A DNA stretch of 64,000 nucleotides from Pachyseris speciosa. Its lineage: Eukaryota; Cnidaria; Anthozoa; Scleractinia; Pachyseridae. This document shows, in pieces, positions 24,172 to 35,489 of this stretch (position 1 is its first letter; each line of letters begins with the position of its first letter). Below the pieces are notes generated by a model. That model saw only the letters and a list, made by a program, of their open reading frames with translations. It ran no database searches and was not told the DNA's origin. Both the position numbers and the translations under genes were made by a program. Location: contig JAEMWC010000057.1 in assembly GCA_016490735.1 (NCBI GenBank), positions 469,501-533,500 of the forward strand, read 5' to 3'.

Positions 24172-25180
24172 ATGGAACCCAACAACTTTGTTGTCGTTAA
24201 CAATAATATTGTTGAGCGCAACAACATTGAATTTGTTTGGGAACTGGAAAATCCCGAAGCGTTGCGGAGGGTGGAAGAGTTTGGTAGGCAAATGTTTAAC
24301 ATAATGCGGAGGGATTTTAATCGTAACAGAATTTATCAGCGGAGAAACGCTGTTGCTGAAAACGGAGTTGGTCGCCAAGAAATAGCGGATATTCGTTTAA
24401 ACAATGCAATAAGACACACAATCGATGAGCAAAACAGCCATGATATAACCGTTTCTGCAGCAAAAAAAGACACTGTTGCCCTCCTTAAGTTTGAACAACC
24501 CGAAGAACAACAACTTGTCGAAATTAAAAAAAACACTTAATGATCACGATTTTTTTCTTAAAACAAATGGAAAATTTTCCGTTTTATCTCAATATGAAGC
24601 TAAGAGGGTTTTGGAACTTATAGAAAAACAACGAGACTACAGTACATCCGCCAAAGCAACTGATTATGATATATTAAAACTTGTTTGGGACCGTGCAAAA
24701 ACCCCTCTTAACAGTGAAAACGCCGATAAAATTCGACAAGCTATATTTGATGCATTAATAGATTGTTGGGAAAATGGGAAAATTCAATGCGTTGATGGGC
24801 GCATTGCACGTCTTCTTGGTGCGTTGGTTCTGCTTGATTACGACGAAAGAAACTGGAATTCTCATAGGCTAGAAGATTTAAAAAACGAGTTTTTTACCCT
24901 TGCTCGAACAACCATACACGAATGCGCAGTTGAAGCAACAAAAGACCCCAACCCTTTAATTGCCGCTGTTGGAAAATCATTTTTCGCTAAAACATTGGAA
25001 GAAATTGAAATGATTGGTGAGCTGGACCAAGAAACTGAAAAAAAATGGACGGCAAACACCAAAACACATGTAAAAACGGTTTTGGAAGCCAAAATAAAAG
25101 AAATAAACAATTGTTTACCTGATGCTATTCTTGCACACGTACAAAAAAGTATTATTGATGAGGCGATAAGCGCCATTTGA
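24172..25180 (+). pseudogene. Segment A gene 6, about 335-residue protein of unknown function (one frameshift)
   Basis: ATG at 24172 in TTTATATGGAACCC. Frame one ends at TAA 24540 and frame two is open through that point to TGA 25180, so one shift near the A-run at about 24528 broke a single gene. The C-terminal part has a distinctive CVDGRIARLLGALVLLDYDE block at about two thirds of the length and a long helical tail (EIEMIGELDQETEKKW). Blocks of the C-x-x-G-R-x-x-R-x-L type recur in proteins of large eukaryotic DNA viruses in my recollection, but I cannot name a family. The last 133 bases lie in the first copy of a 196-bp tandem duplication. Confidence 0.5.
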
Positions 25181-25439
25181 ACAAAGAATTTTTTGAAGAA
25201 TATGGAGAGGCTGCCACTTGAGATGCAAGAAAAAGTTTTGCAGGACGGCAAACACCAAAACACATGTAAAAACGGTTTTGGAAGCCAAAATAAAAGAAAT
25301 AAACAATTGTTTACCTGATGCTATTCTTGCACACGTACAAAAAAGTATTATTGATGAGGCGATAAGCGCCATTTGAACAAAGAATTTTTTGAAGAATATG
25401 GAGAGGCTACCACTTGAGATGCAAGAAAAAGTTTTGCAG
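25048..25439 (+). repeat. 196-bp tandem duplication across a gene junction
   Basis: The unit 25048-25243 is repeated at 25244-25439 with one visible difference (GCTGCCACT against GCTACCACT). It contains the last codons of gene 6 and the first 14 codons of gene 7, so the second copy restores the gene 7 start while the first copy carries a truncated start. Near-identity implies a recent event or an assembly artefact. Confidence 0.85.
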
Positions 25440-25613
25440 GAGGTTATTAAACAAAAAGTTGAAGACAAAAAAAGGATGGGGTGGGATAAAATTCACAACT
25501 ACATTACCTGTGAAGCGTGCGAAAAAATTAAAAAAGGAATATTTGCATTTGAATTTGATTATGATTTTGATAAGATTAAAGATTTACCCCCCATGATAGG
25601 TTTTCAAATTTAA
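25398..25613 (+). CDS. Segment A gene 7, small charged protein
   Basis: A 71-residue frame from ATG at 25398 (MERLPLEMQEKVLQEVIKQK) to TAA at 25613. Its N-terminal start is duplicated upstream at 25202 by the tandem duplication. It holds an ITCEACEKIKKG segment with two cysteines and an FEFDYDFDKIKDLPP tail. Its first residues loosely recall an F-box-like LPxE beginning, which is too short to call. AT-rich, viral-block composition. Confidence 0.5.
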   Translation: MERLPLEMQEKVLQEVIKQKVEDKKRMGWDKIHNYITCEACEKIKKGIFAFEFDYDFDKIKDLPPMIGFQI

Positions 25614-25806
25614 TAAGACCATCAAAGGTGTACCGTTTTCGATGTAATAATTGTTGCATTAACATTCCAGAAGGAGAAAAACTTAATAAACGGAAAACAG
25701 TTAAACTTCTTTAGAGCCTTGAGAAAGCCCCAAGTGCTATTTTATCCCCCAGTAAAAAATAGCGTATTTAGTTAATGAAATTCCATTTTTCCCCACCTTA
25801 CATGTT

Positions 25807-25974
25807 ATGTTAGAAATTTCTCAAGAAAAAGCTCTTAAAACAGTAAAAAAGAAAATCGAACTTTTAAAAATTCTTGAAGAACACCTTAAAAAATTTAAGG
25901 CACATGAAGTTACTTTATTTCCGCCGACCACAGGCAGAGCTTATTTAATGTATGAAAGCGATGAAAGCGATTAA
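25807..25974 (+). CDS. Segment A gene 8, 55-residue helical protein
   Basis: ATG at 25807 to TAA at 25972-25974. Mostly Lys/Glu/Leu helix (KIELLKILEEHLKKFKAHEV) ending in an acidic YESDESD tail. Its stop codon overlaps the stop of the opposite-strand PLA2-like gene within TTAA at 25971-25974, typical of compact viral coding. It is too short for a family assignment. Confidence 0.5.
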   Translation: MLEISQEKALKTVKKKIELLKILEEHLKKFKAHEVTLFPPTTGRAYLMYESDESD

Positions 25975-26903
25975 ACACCCAACCCCAGCTTTTCTTTCAC
26001 GTTAATCGCGTTGCGGGTCACCGCATGCCCCCATTGTCGTTGATTCCACGGAACGGCATCCAAAGCTTTGACCATTTTGCGATCAGCGGCGTGCTTGCAT
26101 TTTTTTTCGTTCTCACCATATTTTTTTGCGCGAAACCCACAGCTGCTGTAATCAACGTCGTGCTGCATTGCAACGGCATCAGTTGCTCCGGTGGGCTGTT
26201 GGAAGATTTGCAAAATTTCCCCCGTTTCGGGATCATAATCCAGTTGGTGATGCAGGGGGTTGTAGGGGCCGGCACCCTTTGGTGCGGGCAGTTTGCCAAT
26301 CAGGCTGTGGATGTCAACCCCTTTTCCGTAATAGTTTTGCATGGTGTGTTTGAAAACCGTGTCGAAACCACGCCCTTTAAGAAGAGCAGAGCCAAACGTA
26401 GCCCATTTTTGCAGCTGCTCAGGGGAAGCGAAAACAACATCACCCAGCAAACCAGCACCGTAGCCTTTCCATTTAATCCAAGAACCGTAGCTGCGCGTGC
26501 CGCCCTGGTTTTTGTAATCGGCGTATTGGCGTTTGTAGTCGGCCACAATTTTACGACTCTCCGTCGCCGAAACCTCGGGGCCTTTGAAAAGTTTGGGGTT
26601 GGAAACAACATCCCAAAGCTTTTTGAAATCAACAAACGGAAAAGGAATGGAGACGCCTTGGCCCACCTTATCCAAATCAGGTCTGTCAGTTTTGTAACGA
26701 ATGTCGGGGCGCACCTTGGTTGAAAGCTGATTCAAAGCTTCAGCGCCAACTTTTTGAAAGATGGGTGTGGTTTTGCGAATTCCGTAGTTAATTACCCGCC
26801 GCTGAAGTTGGGGGTTTCGCATCGCTTCCGACGCGTAGTACCTTCCAATATCTACTCCTTTTTTTGCAAGATAAGGCACCCCGTGGTGAAGAAACAAATC
26901 CAT
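25971..26903 (-). CDS. Virion-type protein with phospholipase A2-like domain
   Basis: An intact 310-residue frame. The C-terminal third carries a secreted-PLA2/parvovirus VP1-type active site: a loop with YNPLHHQLDYDPETGE (about 214-229), the catalytic pair in QHDVDY (His248, Asp249), Cys255, and a second helix with Cys269 and Asp274 (CKHAADRKM). In parvoviruses this domain opens endosomal membranes; here a virion role in entry is inferred. The N-terminal 200 residues are basic and unrecognised. The only in-frame ATG is at 26903, 36 bases from the terminal 36-bp repeat, so the gene begins at the viral end. GC content is higher than in genes 1-8 and like segment B, which suggests a late structural class. 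No stops or shifts. Confidence 0.7.
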   Translation of the reverse strand: MDLFLHHGVPYLAKKGVDIGRYYASEAMRNPQLQRRVINYGIRKTTPIFQKVGAEALNQLSTKVRPDIRYKTDRPDLDKVGQGVSIPFPFVDFKKLWDVVSNPKLFKGPEVSATESRKIVADYKRQYADYKNQGGTRSYGSWIKWKGYGAGLLGDVVFASPEQLQKWATFGSALLKGRGFDTVFKHTMQNYYGKGVDIHSLIGKLPAPKGAGPYNPLHHQLDYDPETGEILQIFQQPTGATDAVAMQHDVDYSSCGFRAKKYGENEKKCKHAADRKMVKALDAVPWNQRQWGHAVTRNAINVKEKLGLGV

Positions 26904-26939
26904 AGCCGTACCAGCAATATCCGTACCAATTCCCTTACC

Positions 26940-26985
26940 AACACGTAATTTTTTAACTTCACATTTTCTGAAGTAAGAAATTTGG
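26940..26985. repeat. Candidate viral terminal repeat, segment A end
   Basis: The 36-bp core, starting AACACGTAATTTTTTAACTT at 26940, occurs exactly in inverted orientation at 56242-56277, and the flanking AAATTTGG is also shared with a two-base difference. Inside it, ACTTCA and TGAAGT form a small hairpin around GAAAATG. It lies just outside the 5' end of the PLA2-like gene, as expected for a terminal inverted repeat. Confidence 0.55.
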
Positions 26986-27369
26986 AAAGAATATAACTTT
27001 TTTCCTTCATACTTTCCAAAAAGAAAGCAAAAACTCGTAGCTTTAACTTACAAATTGTCTATAGGCATAAGACCTTAGACGTTATCAGCTGTGAGATTGA
27101 CTAAATTGACCAACAGGGCTTAAATCCAACTTGGTTTGTTTCAAATCTGTCTTTGTATATTCTGACCACTTGTCCATTTACAGTAACGTTAAGCACATAA
27201 GAGCGTTTATTTTTCCAGTGGTGTGTGGCAAATATCTCTTTAATATCGCAAACTTATGTAGACGGAAGTGTACATGTAGTTCAAAATTAGTACGATATCC
27301 TTAAAAAAGACCAAAACATTGTTTCGACTAAAAATTGTGGAGAAAATCACACATGCTTTATAGCTAGGG
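26986..27369. other. Spacer between viral end and minisatellite
   Basis: No open frame or repeat recognised; AT-rich host-like sequence. Confidence 0.4.
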
Positions 27370-28350
27370 TCAAAAAGGTTCCATGGAAATTTCCATGTAC
27401 CCTGTAACAGTATGGTTAATTTAAAATTCTTTACCAGAAGGGTACATGGAAATTTCCATGTACAGTGCAACAGTGAGACTATAATTCAAAAATTCTTTAC
27501 CACAAGGTTTCATGGAAATTTCCATGTACCCCATAACAGTGAGGCTATAATTCAAAAATTCTTTACCACAAGGTTCCATGGAAATTTCCATGTACCCCAT
27601 AACAGTGAGGCTATAATTCAAAAATTCTTTACCACCTGGGTCCATAGAAATTTCCATGTACCCTGTAACAGTGAGACTATAATTCAAAAATTCTTTACCA
27701 CAAGATTCCATGGAAATTTCTATGTACCCCGTAACAGTGAGGCTATAATTCAAAAATTCTTTACCACCTGGGTCCATAGAAATTTCCATGTACCCTGTAA
27801 CAGTGACACTATAATTCAAAAATTCTTTACCACAAGGGTCCATGAAAATTTCTAAGTAACCTACCCCTACCCTGTAACAGAGCAAGACTAAAATTCAAAA
27901 ATTCTTCACCACCAGGATCCATAGACATTTCCATGTACCCTATAATAGTGAGACTAATTCAAAAATTCTTAACCACAAGGCTCCATGGAAATTCCTGTAA
28001 CAGTGAGACTAAGTCAGAAATTCTTCACCACCTGAGTCCATCGAAATGTCCATGCACCTGTAACAGTGAGACTATAATTCAAAAATCCTTTACCACAAGG
28101 GTTCATGGATAACAGTGAGGCTATAATTCAAAAATTCTTTACCACCTGGGTCCATAGAAATTTCCATGTACCCTGTAACAGTGAGACTATTATTCAAAAA
28201 TTCTTTACCACAAGGATCCATGGAAATTTCCATGTACTTTGTAACAGTAAGACTAATTTAAAAATTGTTTACCACAAGGGTCCATGGAAATTGCCAAGTA
28301 ACAATGAGTCAGGCTAATATAAATATTCTTTACAGCAAGGATCCATGGAA
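27370..28350. repeat. Minisatellite 1, 66-bp unit with palindromic core
   Basis: About 15 units built on CATGGAAATTTCCATGTAC, then CCTGTAACAGTGAG and a CAAAAATTCTTTACCACAAG block. The central part is regular (66 bp, giving open frames on both strands because the length is divisible by three); the right part is eroded and has shortened units. The core is shared with minisatellite 2 at 52260-56060 in opposite orientation. Confidence 0.9.
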
Positions 28351-28482
28351 TCTCGAAGTAACAATATTATAAAAATAATTAACTATACTATCATGTAATG
28401 ACTATAAATTTATTAATGTACTAAATACTATAACAGAAAACAATAACAATCATTTAGTAATATTGAAAAATTAAATTATGAG

Positions 28483-28552
28483 CTCGAGATTTCTATCGTG
28501 TGATAGCTGATGAGGGTGCAGCCTGAACCAGCTATCACAGATAGAAATCTAG
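28483..28552. repeat. Hairpin
   Basis: GATTTCTATC and GTGATAGCTG are mirrored by CAGCTATCAC and GATAGAAATC around a loop GATGAGGGTGCAGCCTGAAC. It is an isolated foldback about 230 bases beyond the stop codon of the next gene. Confidence 0.6.
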
Positions 28553-28780
28553 AGTGATTAATCTTGTTTTAGTATAAATCTGCTAGTTGTTTAAAACTAA
28601 ACAAGTAAATTATCAAGAACCTCCTCTCAGACATATCAAAAATGCAAATATGCGGCCACCATTTTGTTGACAATCACTGCTCACTATCTATCACAGAATA
28701 GATAGCGAGTAGCGTTTACAACTAATCAGAGAACAGCATAGAACGCTAGTAGGTTTATACTAAAATGTGATATTTCCAGC

Positions 28781-30862
28781 TCAGTCTTCTCCTGTTCCCT
28801 CTTCATTGCTGTCTGATTGCACTTCGTGTTTGTGTACAAGGGCTTTGACTTCCTTCTTGAATGCACTGACAGGCTTTTGTTGATCATCAATACTCAGTAA
28901 ATTCACTTTGCATTCAAGAGATGGCCTGAGGCAGGAAGAAACTGAAAAATTTTGTAGAAAAAGTTAGCATGTTTGTTGTCTAAGACTTTACTTACTTTGA
29001 TGACATTATTTTAAACTACTAACAGTGTATTACAGCTGGTTATTATATTTATCTTTGTTATAAGTTGTTTAAGAAATAAAGTACTGAGTTATTTACAGAA
29101 AAAAAAAGTGCTTGCAGTTTTTCTATACCTGTTTTGACATATCGTATTTATAAAAATCACAGAGGCATTTTTGGATTAGGTCAAGACTTCTTTCATTGAC
29201 GTAAATAACTTTTGACAGAATTAGCATCATCCATAAACATGTCATTATCGCACGCTATGAAGAAAATGTCAAAATGACAATGTAGGAGATCAAATGAAAA
29301 AAAAATTAAATGTATGTAAAACAATACAAGATATACACATATACCTTGAATCTGCAAGTTTCCTAACTCTAACAAAATCCCTCTTGGTGGCACAAAAAGC
29401 TTTATAAGGTGCCTCATAATCTCCTCCTCATCTTTTGCAACAAACCAATTTGTAGCACTTCTCAAAGGGGTTCCAACAAAAATTACAGATGCCTTTTCCA
29501 CTACATCTGTCAATCCTGAGCCAGCTGTTGACAAAAAGGCATTAGTACAGTAATATTGTTATATCTGGAGCTACTAGCTGCTTCTTTAGTGATAACTTTT
29601 AAACATTCATTTAACTGTTAAATTCAGTCCTGTCAAAATGCTATCTTGCAGTGGGCAGCATAACTGGAGTAGTATGCAGTTACTGCCAGCAAACCTATTG
29701 TAGTTAGCCTGCTAGAGAACTCACAGTGAAGCATAAGATAAAATTAGTGTGAAGTAAGCGGCAAATAGTTTATTGTGGGGGTGCACAGCTGCCATTACAT
29801 TTTGACGATGTCGCTGTAAATTAAAATAAAATTTAAAAAGGACTTATTCGTCTAGAGTATAACAAAATTAGGCTGACAGTCAGATACTATTCCAATGTGT
29901 TTTTTACCCTTAGCAGAAATTCCACTCCAGGCTACAAACATGACATGGCCTTTCCCTCATGGGGTACATTCCTCCAGAGACTGCAGGCTGGCCTTTGTTC
30001 TAACTACAATGGTGTAGTTAGATATGCCTGTTCTTGCGTTGAGGCCACAAATTTGCTTCACAATGGCTTTCTCTTTGTCGTCACTCCAGTTCTAAAGGAT
30101 GAGACATTTCTCTAGCAATTTGCTACAAGAATAATGTCAGTTTCTTGGGAAGTGTTTGCGGAAAGGCAATTACAAGACACAAGCATGAGTCAAAAATTGA
30201 AAATATCTCACATATTTGTAGGGTTTCAATAAAAGCCGGTTACCAGCGGTTTACCGCCGCCTATCATGCCTCTTACCACTGTCTATTCAGTTTGTATTTC
30301 TAAGATTTCTACAGCCCCCTTTGTTATCACAGCCATCTGTTCTACCTCCAGCAGCCGCTTGTAAGAAAACTTATTGAAACCCCTGTATTTCACAAAGCGA
30401 CAGTTTTGGTGTCAGTCTGCATTAATTTTTATACCCAGTCTGCAGTCTGCAGTCTGCATTTTATACTGACTGGTTAAAAGAGACTGCAAAGTTTTGTGAA
30501 TCTTTAAGATTAAGATTTTAATTCTTTCAAGGAAACAAATTTATGATTAAGCCTAAATAAAATGTGCTACCAAACTCAACGTTAGCATAGCCTTGATGAG
30601 GGCAAAAAGACAAATTATAAGCTTAAGCTGAAATATAAAATAAAATACAATCCTAAAATCAATCCATCCTTATTAAGTCACACATTTACTCAGTGACTTA
30701 TCCCAAAAGCTCATGAAACTAAAGACGTTAAATCTATAAAGTCCCCTGAAATGAAATGAACGTAAAACTCAAGTCTTAAGTGAAAGCTTAAAATTTCTCA
30801 CCTACACCGTGAACAGAAATCCTTACTGATATTCGACTCTGTTTCCCCGATAACGTTGACAT
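28781..30862 (-). CDS. Four-exon host gene of unknown function, with one in-frame TGA
   Basis: Minus-strand exons with matching phases: 30827-30862 (MSTLSGKQSRIS, donor GTAAGG, phase 0), 29908-30091 (acceptor CCTTTAG, donor GTAAAA, phase 1), 29345-29524 (acceptor CAACAG, donor GTATAT, phase 1) and 28781-28941 (acceptor TTTTTCAG, TGA stop). Together they total 561 bases, exactly 187 codons. Recognisable coding includes VEKASVIFVGTPLRSATNWF in exon 3 and a C-terminal acidic SDSNEEGTGED. Exon 2 contains a TGA at 29957-29959 before GGG, a position where a CGA Arg codon would fit; it is either a real nonsense change or an error. Exon 1 may extend upstream. Intron 1 holds a MITE (30221-30383). I do not recognise the family. 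Confidence 0.5.
30221..30383 (+). repeat. MITE of about 160 bp, copy 2
   Basis: Same element as at 5844-6008, here with cleaner ends (GGGTTTCAATAAAAGC and CTTATTGAAACCC). It sits in the first intron of the preceding gene. Confidence 0.75.
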
Positions 30863-31236
30863 GACATCAATGGAACATCTAAAGCATGTTGTATCCTCAA
30901 CTGACGATGAATCTCTTCATGAAGTGTGCTTTCGTACAAATCTCCACCGCAAAATGGATTCATATCCCCAAGATCTGAACGCCGATTCGAAAATTAAAGC
31001 TCCAAACAGCGAACGTCGGGTATATAATCGAACGTGGCGGTTGGTTTGTCTTACTTGCGCCTTCTCTAACGACCGCAATCAGGCAATCCAGCAGATCTCA
31101 CACAGCAGCAGCCAATGGTAGTGTGCGCATTATTCACGTGACTAACCTCATGCTTTTTACCGAACAAAGAACCTCTATTCACTCTGTTTTTGAATTGTCT
31201 TTTCGGTTGGATATTATTATTTTTTCTTTCGTGAAG
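30863..31236. promoter_or_regulatory. Candidate bidirectional promoter
   Basis: About 370 bases separate the first coding exon of the minus-strand gene from a plus-strand ATGGCC at 31237. The stretch may serve both head-to-head genes. An 86-codon plus frame here (30861-31121) is antisense to the possible upstream extension of exon 1 and is not called. No specific factor site is assigned. Confidence 0.3.
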
Positions 31237-32240
31237 ATGGCCGGTTCAGTGGGAAAATGAAAACAGCGTTAGCAAAGTAAACGAAAAGAAAGTTTGTGGC
31301 GCCTACGTCCAACTAAATGAAGGCATCATCGTGGATCGATCGAGGATGTATCAGCCGGTACGATATTTAAACTCGGATAGGCAAGCCAGTGAAAGTGTTT
31401 GGTAAGTGCAAACTCTGTGATTGAAAATAGGATCAATTCGTAAATTATAAGAGGCCGCAACTTGCCAACGACATAGTAACACCTGAAAGAACAAAAGCAT
31501 CGCACAACTGAGAGTCCACCTCGAGCTGAACAGTGTAATCCATCGCGGCCGCAGCCCGCAGTCGTGTCGTAAGGTCTTTGAATCGGTACGTACAATGTAG
31601 TTCAGCTGACTTGAATATTTTGAACACAAGATTAAGCTTATTGTAAAAGTACACATCGAGTTAATTTCGGCGGCCCGTCTTAATTATCCTGAGTACTCTA
31701 GATTTATGGACTGAACAAGTCAAGAATGGGTTTACCTAAAAATTGGAATCCGGAATAGGGAATCCGGAATACGAAATGCGAAATACGGAATGTGAAGAAG
31801 TTTGGCAGAAAGTTTTGACCAAGGTTTAAGTTTCAATGTTTTGTTATTCATTTTAGCTTGATCTTTATAAAACAAGAGCTATTGTTTGCTTATTATTTTT
31901 AACGCTACATGACCAAAAAGAACAGAAAAACCACTTTGCATATTTTGACTTAATTGTGCATGGGAACGCTTACACCCAACAGAAAATAAATATATGCCTA
32001 AGAAATATTTTCTTCCCAATAGCAGCAAGGGCTGCACTGCATTGGCCTGTTCATTTCTAAAGGGAAAACATGTACGAGTATAAAATGATCCTGCATATGG
32101 TCTTTCTTAATAGTTGTCTCTCCCTCTCCGTGCATGGACTCAACTGGAAGGAACAAACCAAGTCCCAGACTAAGACTCCACTCCTGTCACCTACCTCCTC
32201 CTGTAAGACATGTATCGATCATCTTCTTCGGTTCTTTTGA
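31237..32240 (+). pseudogene. Candidate two-exon host gene with a shift near the start
   Basis: ATGGCCGGTTCAGTGGG at 31237 opens seven codons then TGA, but the adjacent frame is open and protein-like from there (VSKVNEKKVCGAYVQLNEGI, then VRYLNSDRQASESV) to a consensus donor GGTAAGT at 31401, phase 2. A matching acceptor (TCTTTCTTAATAG) at 32113 begins a second exon, in phase, ending NWKEQTKSQTK... and TGA at 32240. One base near 31254 would make the first exon continuous. The protein would be about 95 residues. No family recognised; it could also be a non-functional duplicate of a host exon. Confidence 0.35.
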
Positions 32241-32490
32241 CCCTCTTATTAATTTCAGGATTATTTATTTTAGCCTTTGTGCTTGTGATGTTTTTAAAAA
32301 TTATTTTTTCCATGTTCCGGAAATGACCCCAGTTATCAAACTAAATCTTGATACTGAATACAGTGGCGAATGTTGTTAAAATCATGCATTAGGGTGCACG
32401 TTTTGTGTTGCTAAAAGTAATTGGATTCCAGATTCAAGATTCCATGTTTTAGGTAAACTGGTCAAGAATAGCTACATGTAATTTGCTTAT
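32241..32490. other. Flank of the large inverted repeat
   Basis: AT-rich non-coding sequence up to the outer edge of the left arm. The last bases are TTAT, which also follow the right arm. Confidence 0.35.
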
Positions 32491-35489
32491 AACAGAGTGC
32501 AATATCAAAGTGGAAAATGCACTTTTCAACTGGAAACTGATAATGTTTTTCTCGCTCTGAGAACTGTTCCCAGCCTTGGCCAATAAGAGAGCATGAAATC
32601 ACATTCATTCTCAAACTAGAAACAGTTCTCAGTATCCACCAATGAGAACGGGTGAATTCTGAATTGAAAACAACATGTCTGGTAAGCATCTGTCGTGAAT
32701 CACCGATAAGCAATTATTCTCGAATGTCTGTTTGTCATCATCTATTAACTACGCATGAATGAGTTTACACAATGGTCTTTTATCAATAATACCGGAGTTG
32801 AAATTTTGTGAATATCGACTACCTACACGAACGAAATTTTAACGTGGTTCTTCAACTAAGCATATCAACAAAAATAAAATATGTACTGGCGACATTAAAT
32901 TGGAAACTTTTCAATTAAACCACACAGTACCACATAATTGCGTTGCGAGCCATACAACGTGAAATTCTCCTTTTCATTTTACTTTTCTATAAGGCGTATA
33001 CATAAGGAAGATGGCAACTTACCAACAGTTTGTCGATCCGTCGTCCAAATGCACACTTCATGAGCTTTCTTTGGTCCATAAATCTGGAAAGCGAGTTATC
33101 ATTTTCCCTGAATTTCGCGCCAAAATTTTCACACACTTGTTTAGGCACTGTTTCGCTACGGCCTTTTCAACTATTTCCTCGGCAGCTCGGAGAATACCTT
33201 GTATCTTCTGATAATTTACTGTTTGGTACAATCATTTTCGTTCTTCGGTCCGACTCCAAGCTCCTTTCTCTGAAATCTATCCTGAGCGCGCGCCAACCCC
33301 GCCACGCCGGACAATATTCCCGATTTCGTGTCACGCAGTGAAAGGTCGCCGGCGGGCGATTTAGGTCAAGATATTTTTAGAATTGAGAACGAGAACTGTT
33401 CTCGTTTTCTGCCAATCGAACCACCACGCCGGACAATATTCCCGATTTCGTGTCATGCATTGAAAGGTGCCGGCGGATGATTTAGGTCAAGATATTTTTA
33501 GAATTGAGAACGAGAACTGTTCTCGTTTTCTGCCAATCGACATTGTTTATATCGCTTGTTTATGCTCTTGAAACAGCTTTATAAACTGATTATTCTCGCG
33601 GACAGATGATCAGTAATTCTTCAGACTACGGAGCAAATAGATTCTGCTGAAATGTAACGCTTAAAAAGCAAGAATTAATTTTTCTGAAAACTACGAAATG
33701 ATGAAACACAACTGGGGCTTTCGAGGTGTCATGTTACGAGGTTATGAGCACTTGCGTGTTTGAGGTGCAGGCTTCGTTCGTCAAGTCACTGATCTCCGTT
33801 CATCACATGTCTCGGTAGCCTTCAAAAAAATAGTATATTTACGGCAAACCGGACAGTAAGGTTTCGCATCTTAGAGGGAATTACCCATCTAACGTATTTT
33901 ATCGCGCTCTGTATAGCTTTTTGTTCGGGGTTCAGCCAGTTGGCGTTTTGTTTATCGCAGAACTGTTCGCAAATTCAGCCACTTAGCGTCAGAAGACGAT
34001 GGCATAATTGGCGTGTGTTTTCCGATCATAGAAAAAGGACTCATTGTTGATTTGAGAACTGTTCTCAGTCTTAGCCAATAGACTGATGTCGGTGAACTCT
34101 ACATTCCAGAAAAGGAGTAATTTCGTTTGCATTTCTCTCTACCTAACCTATGATTGTTTAAGTGGATCATGAGGACGACGAGTGAAAATGAACTTGGCCG
34201 ACAATCACAATTTCTTGCCTGTGAAAAGGCTTTGAATTCTGGCTGGTTCTTTAATCCCAAGATCACTCCGCATTGAATTGTCGCTGAACGATGTACGTGC
34301 CACAGAGATTTCTTGTTTTAACTTGATTCCCATAACTGTTCTCGGTTTTCTTTGGCTGAGAACTGTTCGCAAACACAGCCACTTGGCGTCAAAACACGAT
34401 GGCATAATTTTGACAGGTTCGGCTCAATTGCCTTTGTATATTCTCAGTCGTAGCTAATCGGCACCGTGTTATAGAAAGCGAAAGCTGCTATATAAGCGTC
34501 ACAATATATAGCTAAAAGTTTGTCGAATGAGACATTTAGTCGTGTTTTGTTCTTCTTGTGACCTTTTTCCCTTCATGTACGCCTTAAATTCCACAAAATT
34601 GTGCACGCATCAAAACGGCATGCAATTAATTCCGAGTGAACAATTTGCGTGTCAAAAGGACTTCTTGTTGTAAAATCTGAGAACTGTTCTCAGTCTTAGC
34701 CAATTGATGCCACTGTCACAAGAAACCAAGTAATTTAGCTTTCAGTGCTCTCTACCAAGAGATACTGATCTATGATTTCAAATTTAATAAGTAGGAAAAC
34801 GAACTTGGCCGACACTTTTTTGCCTGTGAAAGGGCTTTGAATTCTGGCTTGTTCTTATCCCCATAACTCGAAGTTTCAAGGGAAACCAGAAATGTGGGTT
34901 CGAGTTCGACGGGAGTTCGTGTTGACGAGAGATGGAAACAAATGACCAGAGATGACTACAATGTTTCGTTTGCACGTATTTGATTGCTATTCAAACAACG
35001 TGTTAATTACGTACATAGAGTAAAAACCAAACTGGCTATTTTGCTAACAAACGATTGAACATACGAAAATTCGGTTCAAAATGCGAAATGGCTAGCAGAA
35101 GAACACTATTATGTGATACAGGGCAACAGGATACAACAGTGCTTACTCAATTCAGACAAAAATAAATTCAATTTTTTGGAGTATGTTTTGACTCATTACC
35201 CTTTGGAAAAGGGGTCTCTAGGGTAAAATCATAAAGAATATGACCGGAAGAGAAGAATAGACAACTTCGAGTTAGCGACCGAAAGGTTGACCTAGATCGT
35301 TTCTTTCGCGCTCTCTTAGGGTGACTCAGCATTGAATTGTCGCTGAACGATTTCCGTGCCGTAGAGCTTTCTTGTTTTAGCATTCCCGTAACTGTTCTCG
35401 GTTTCAGCCAATTGGCGATTTATTTGTCCGAGAACTGTTCTCGAATTCAGCCACTAGCTTCCCGCCCCGCCTGAAATGAATGCGGCTTT

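Noticed and set aside
26025..26723. 232-codon plus-strand frame opposite the PLA2-like gene
   Set aside because: Antisense shadow; the minus frame has the PLA2 active-site residues.
27412..28317. Long repetitive open frames on both strands (22-residue period)
   Set aside because: They arise because the 66-bp minisatellite unit is divisible by three; codon content mirrors the repeat and there is no gene-like start or end.
28483..28552. Hammerhead reading of the CTGATGAGGG hairpin
   Set aside because: The GAAA box is absent (GAAC) and stem II is poor; it is a plain inverted repeat.
33011..33341. Protein gene in the inverted arms (66- and 103-codon frames, present in both arms)
   Set aside because: Conservation between arms is explained by duplication; frames on both strands are open and none has a recognisable domain.
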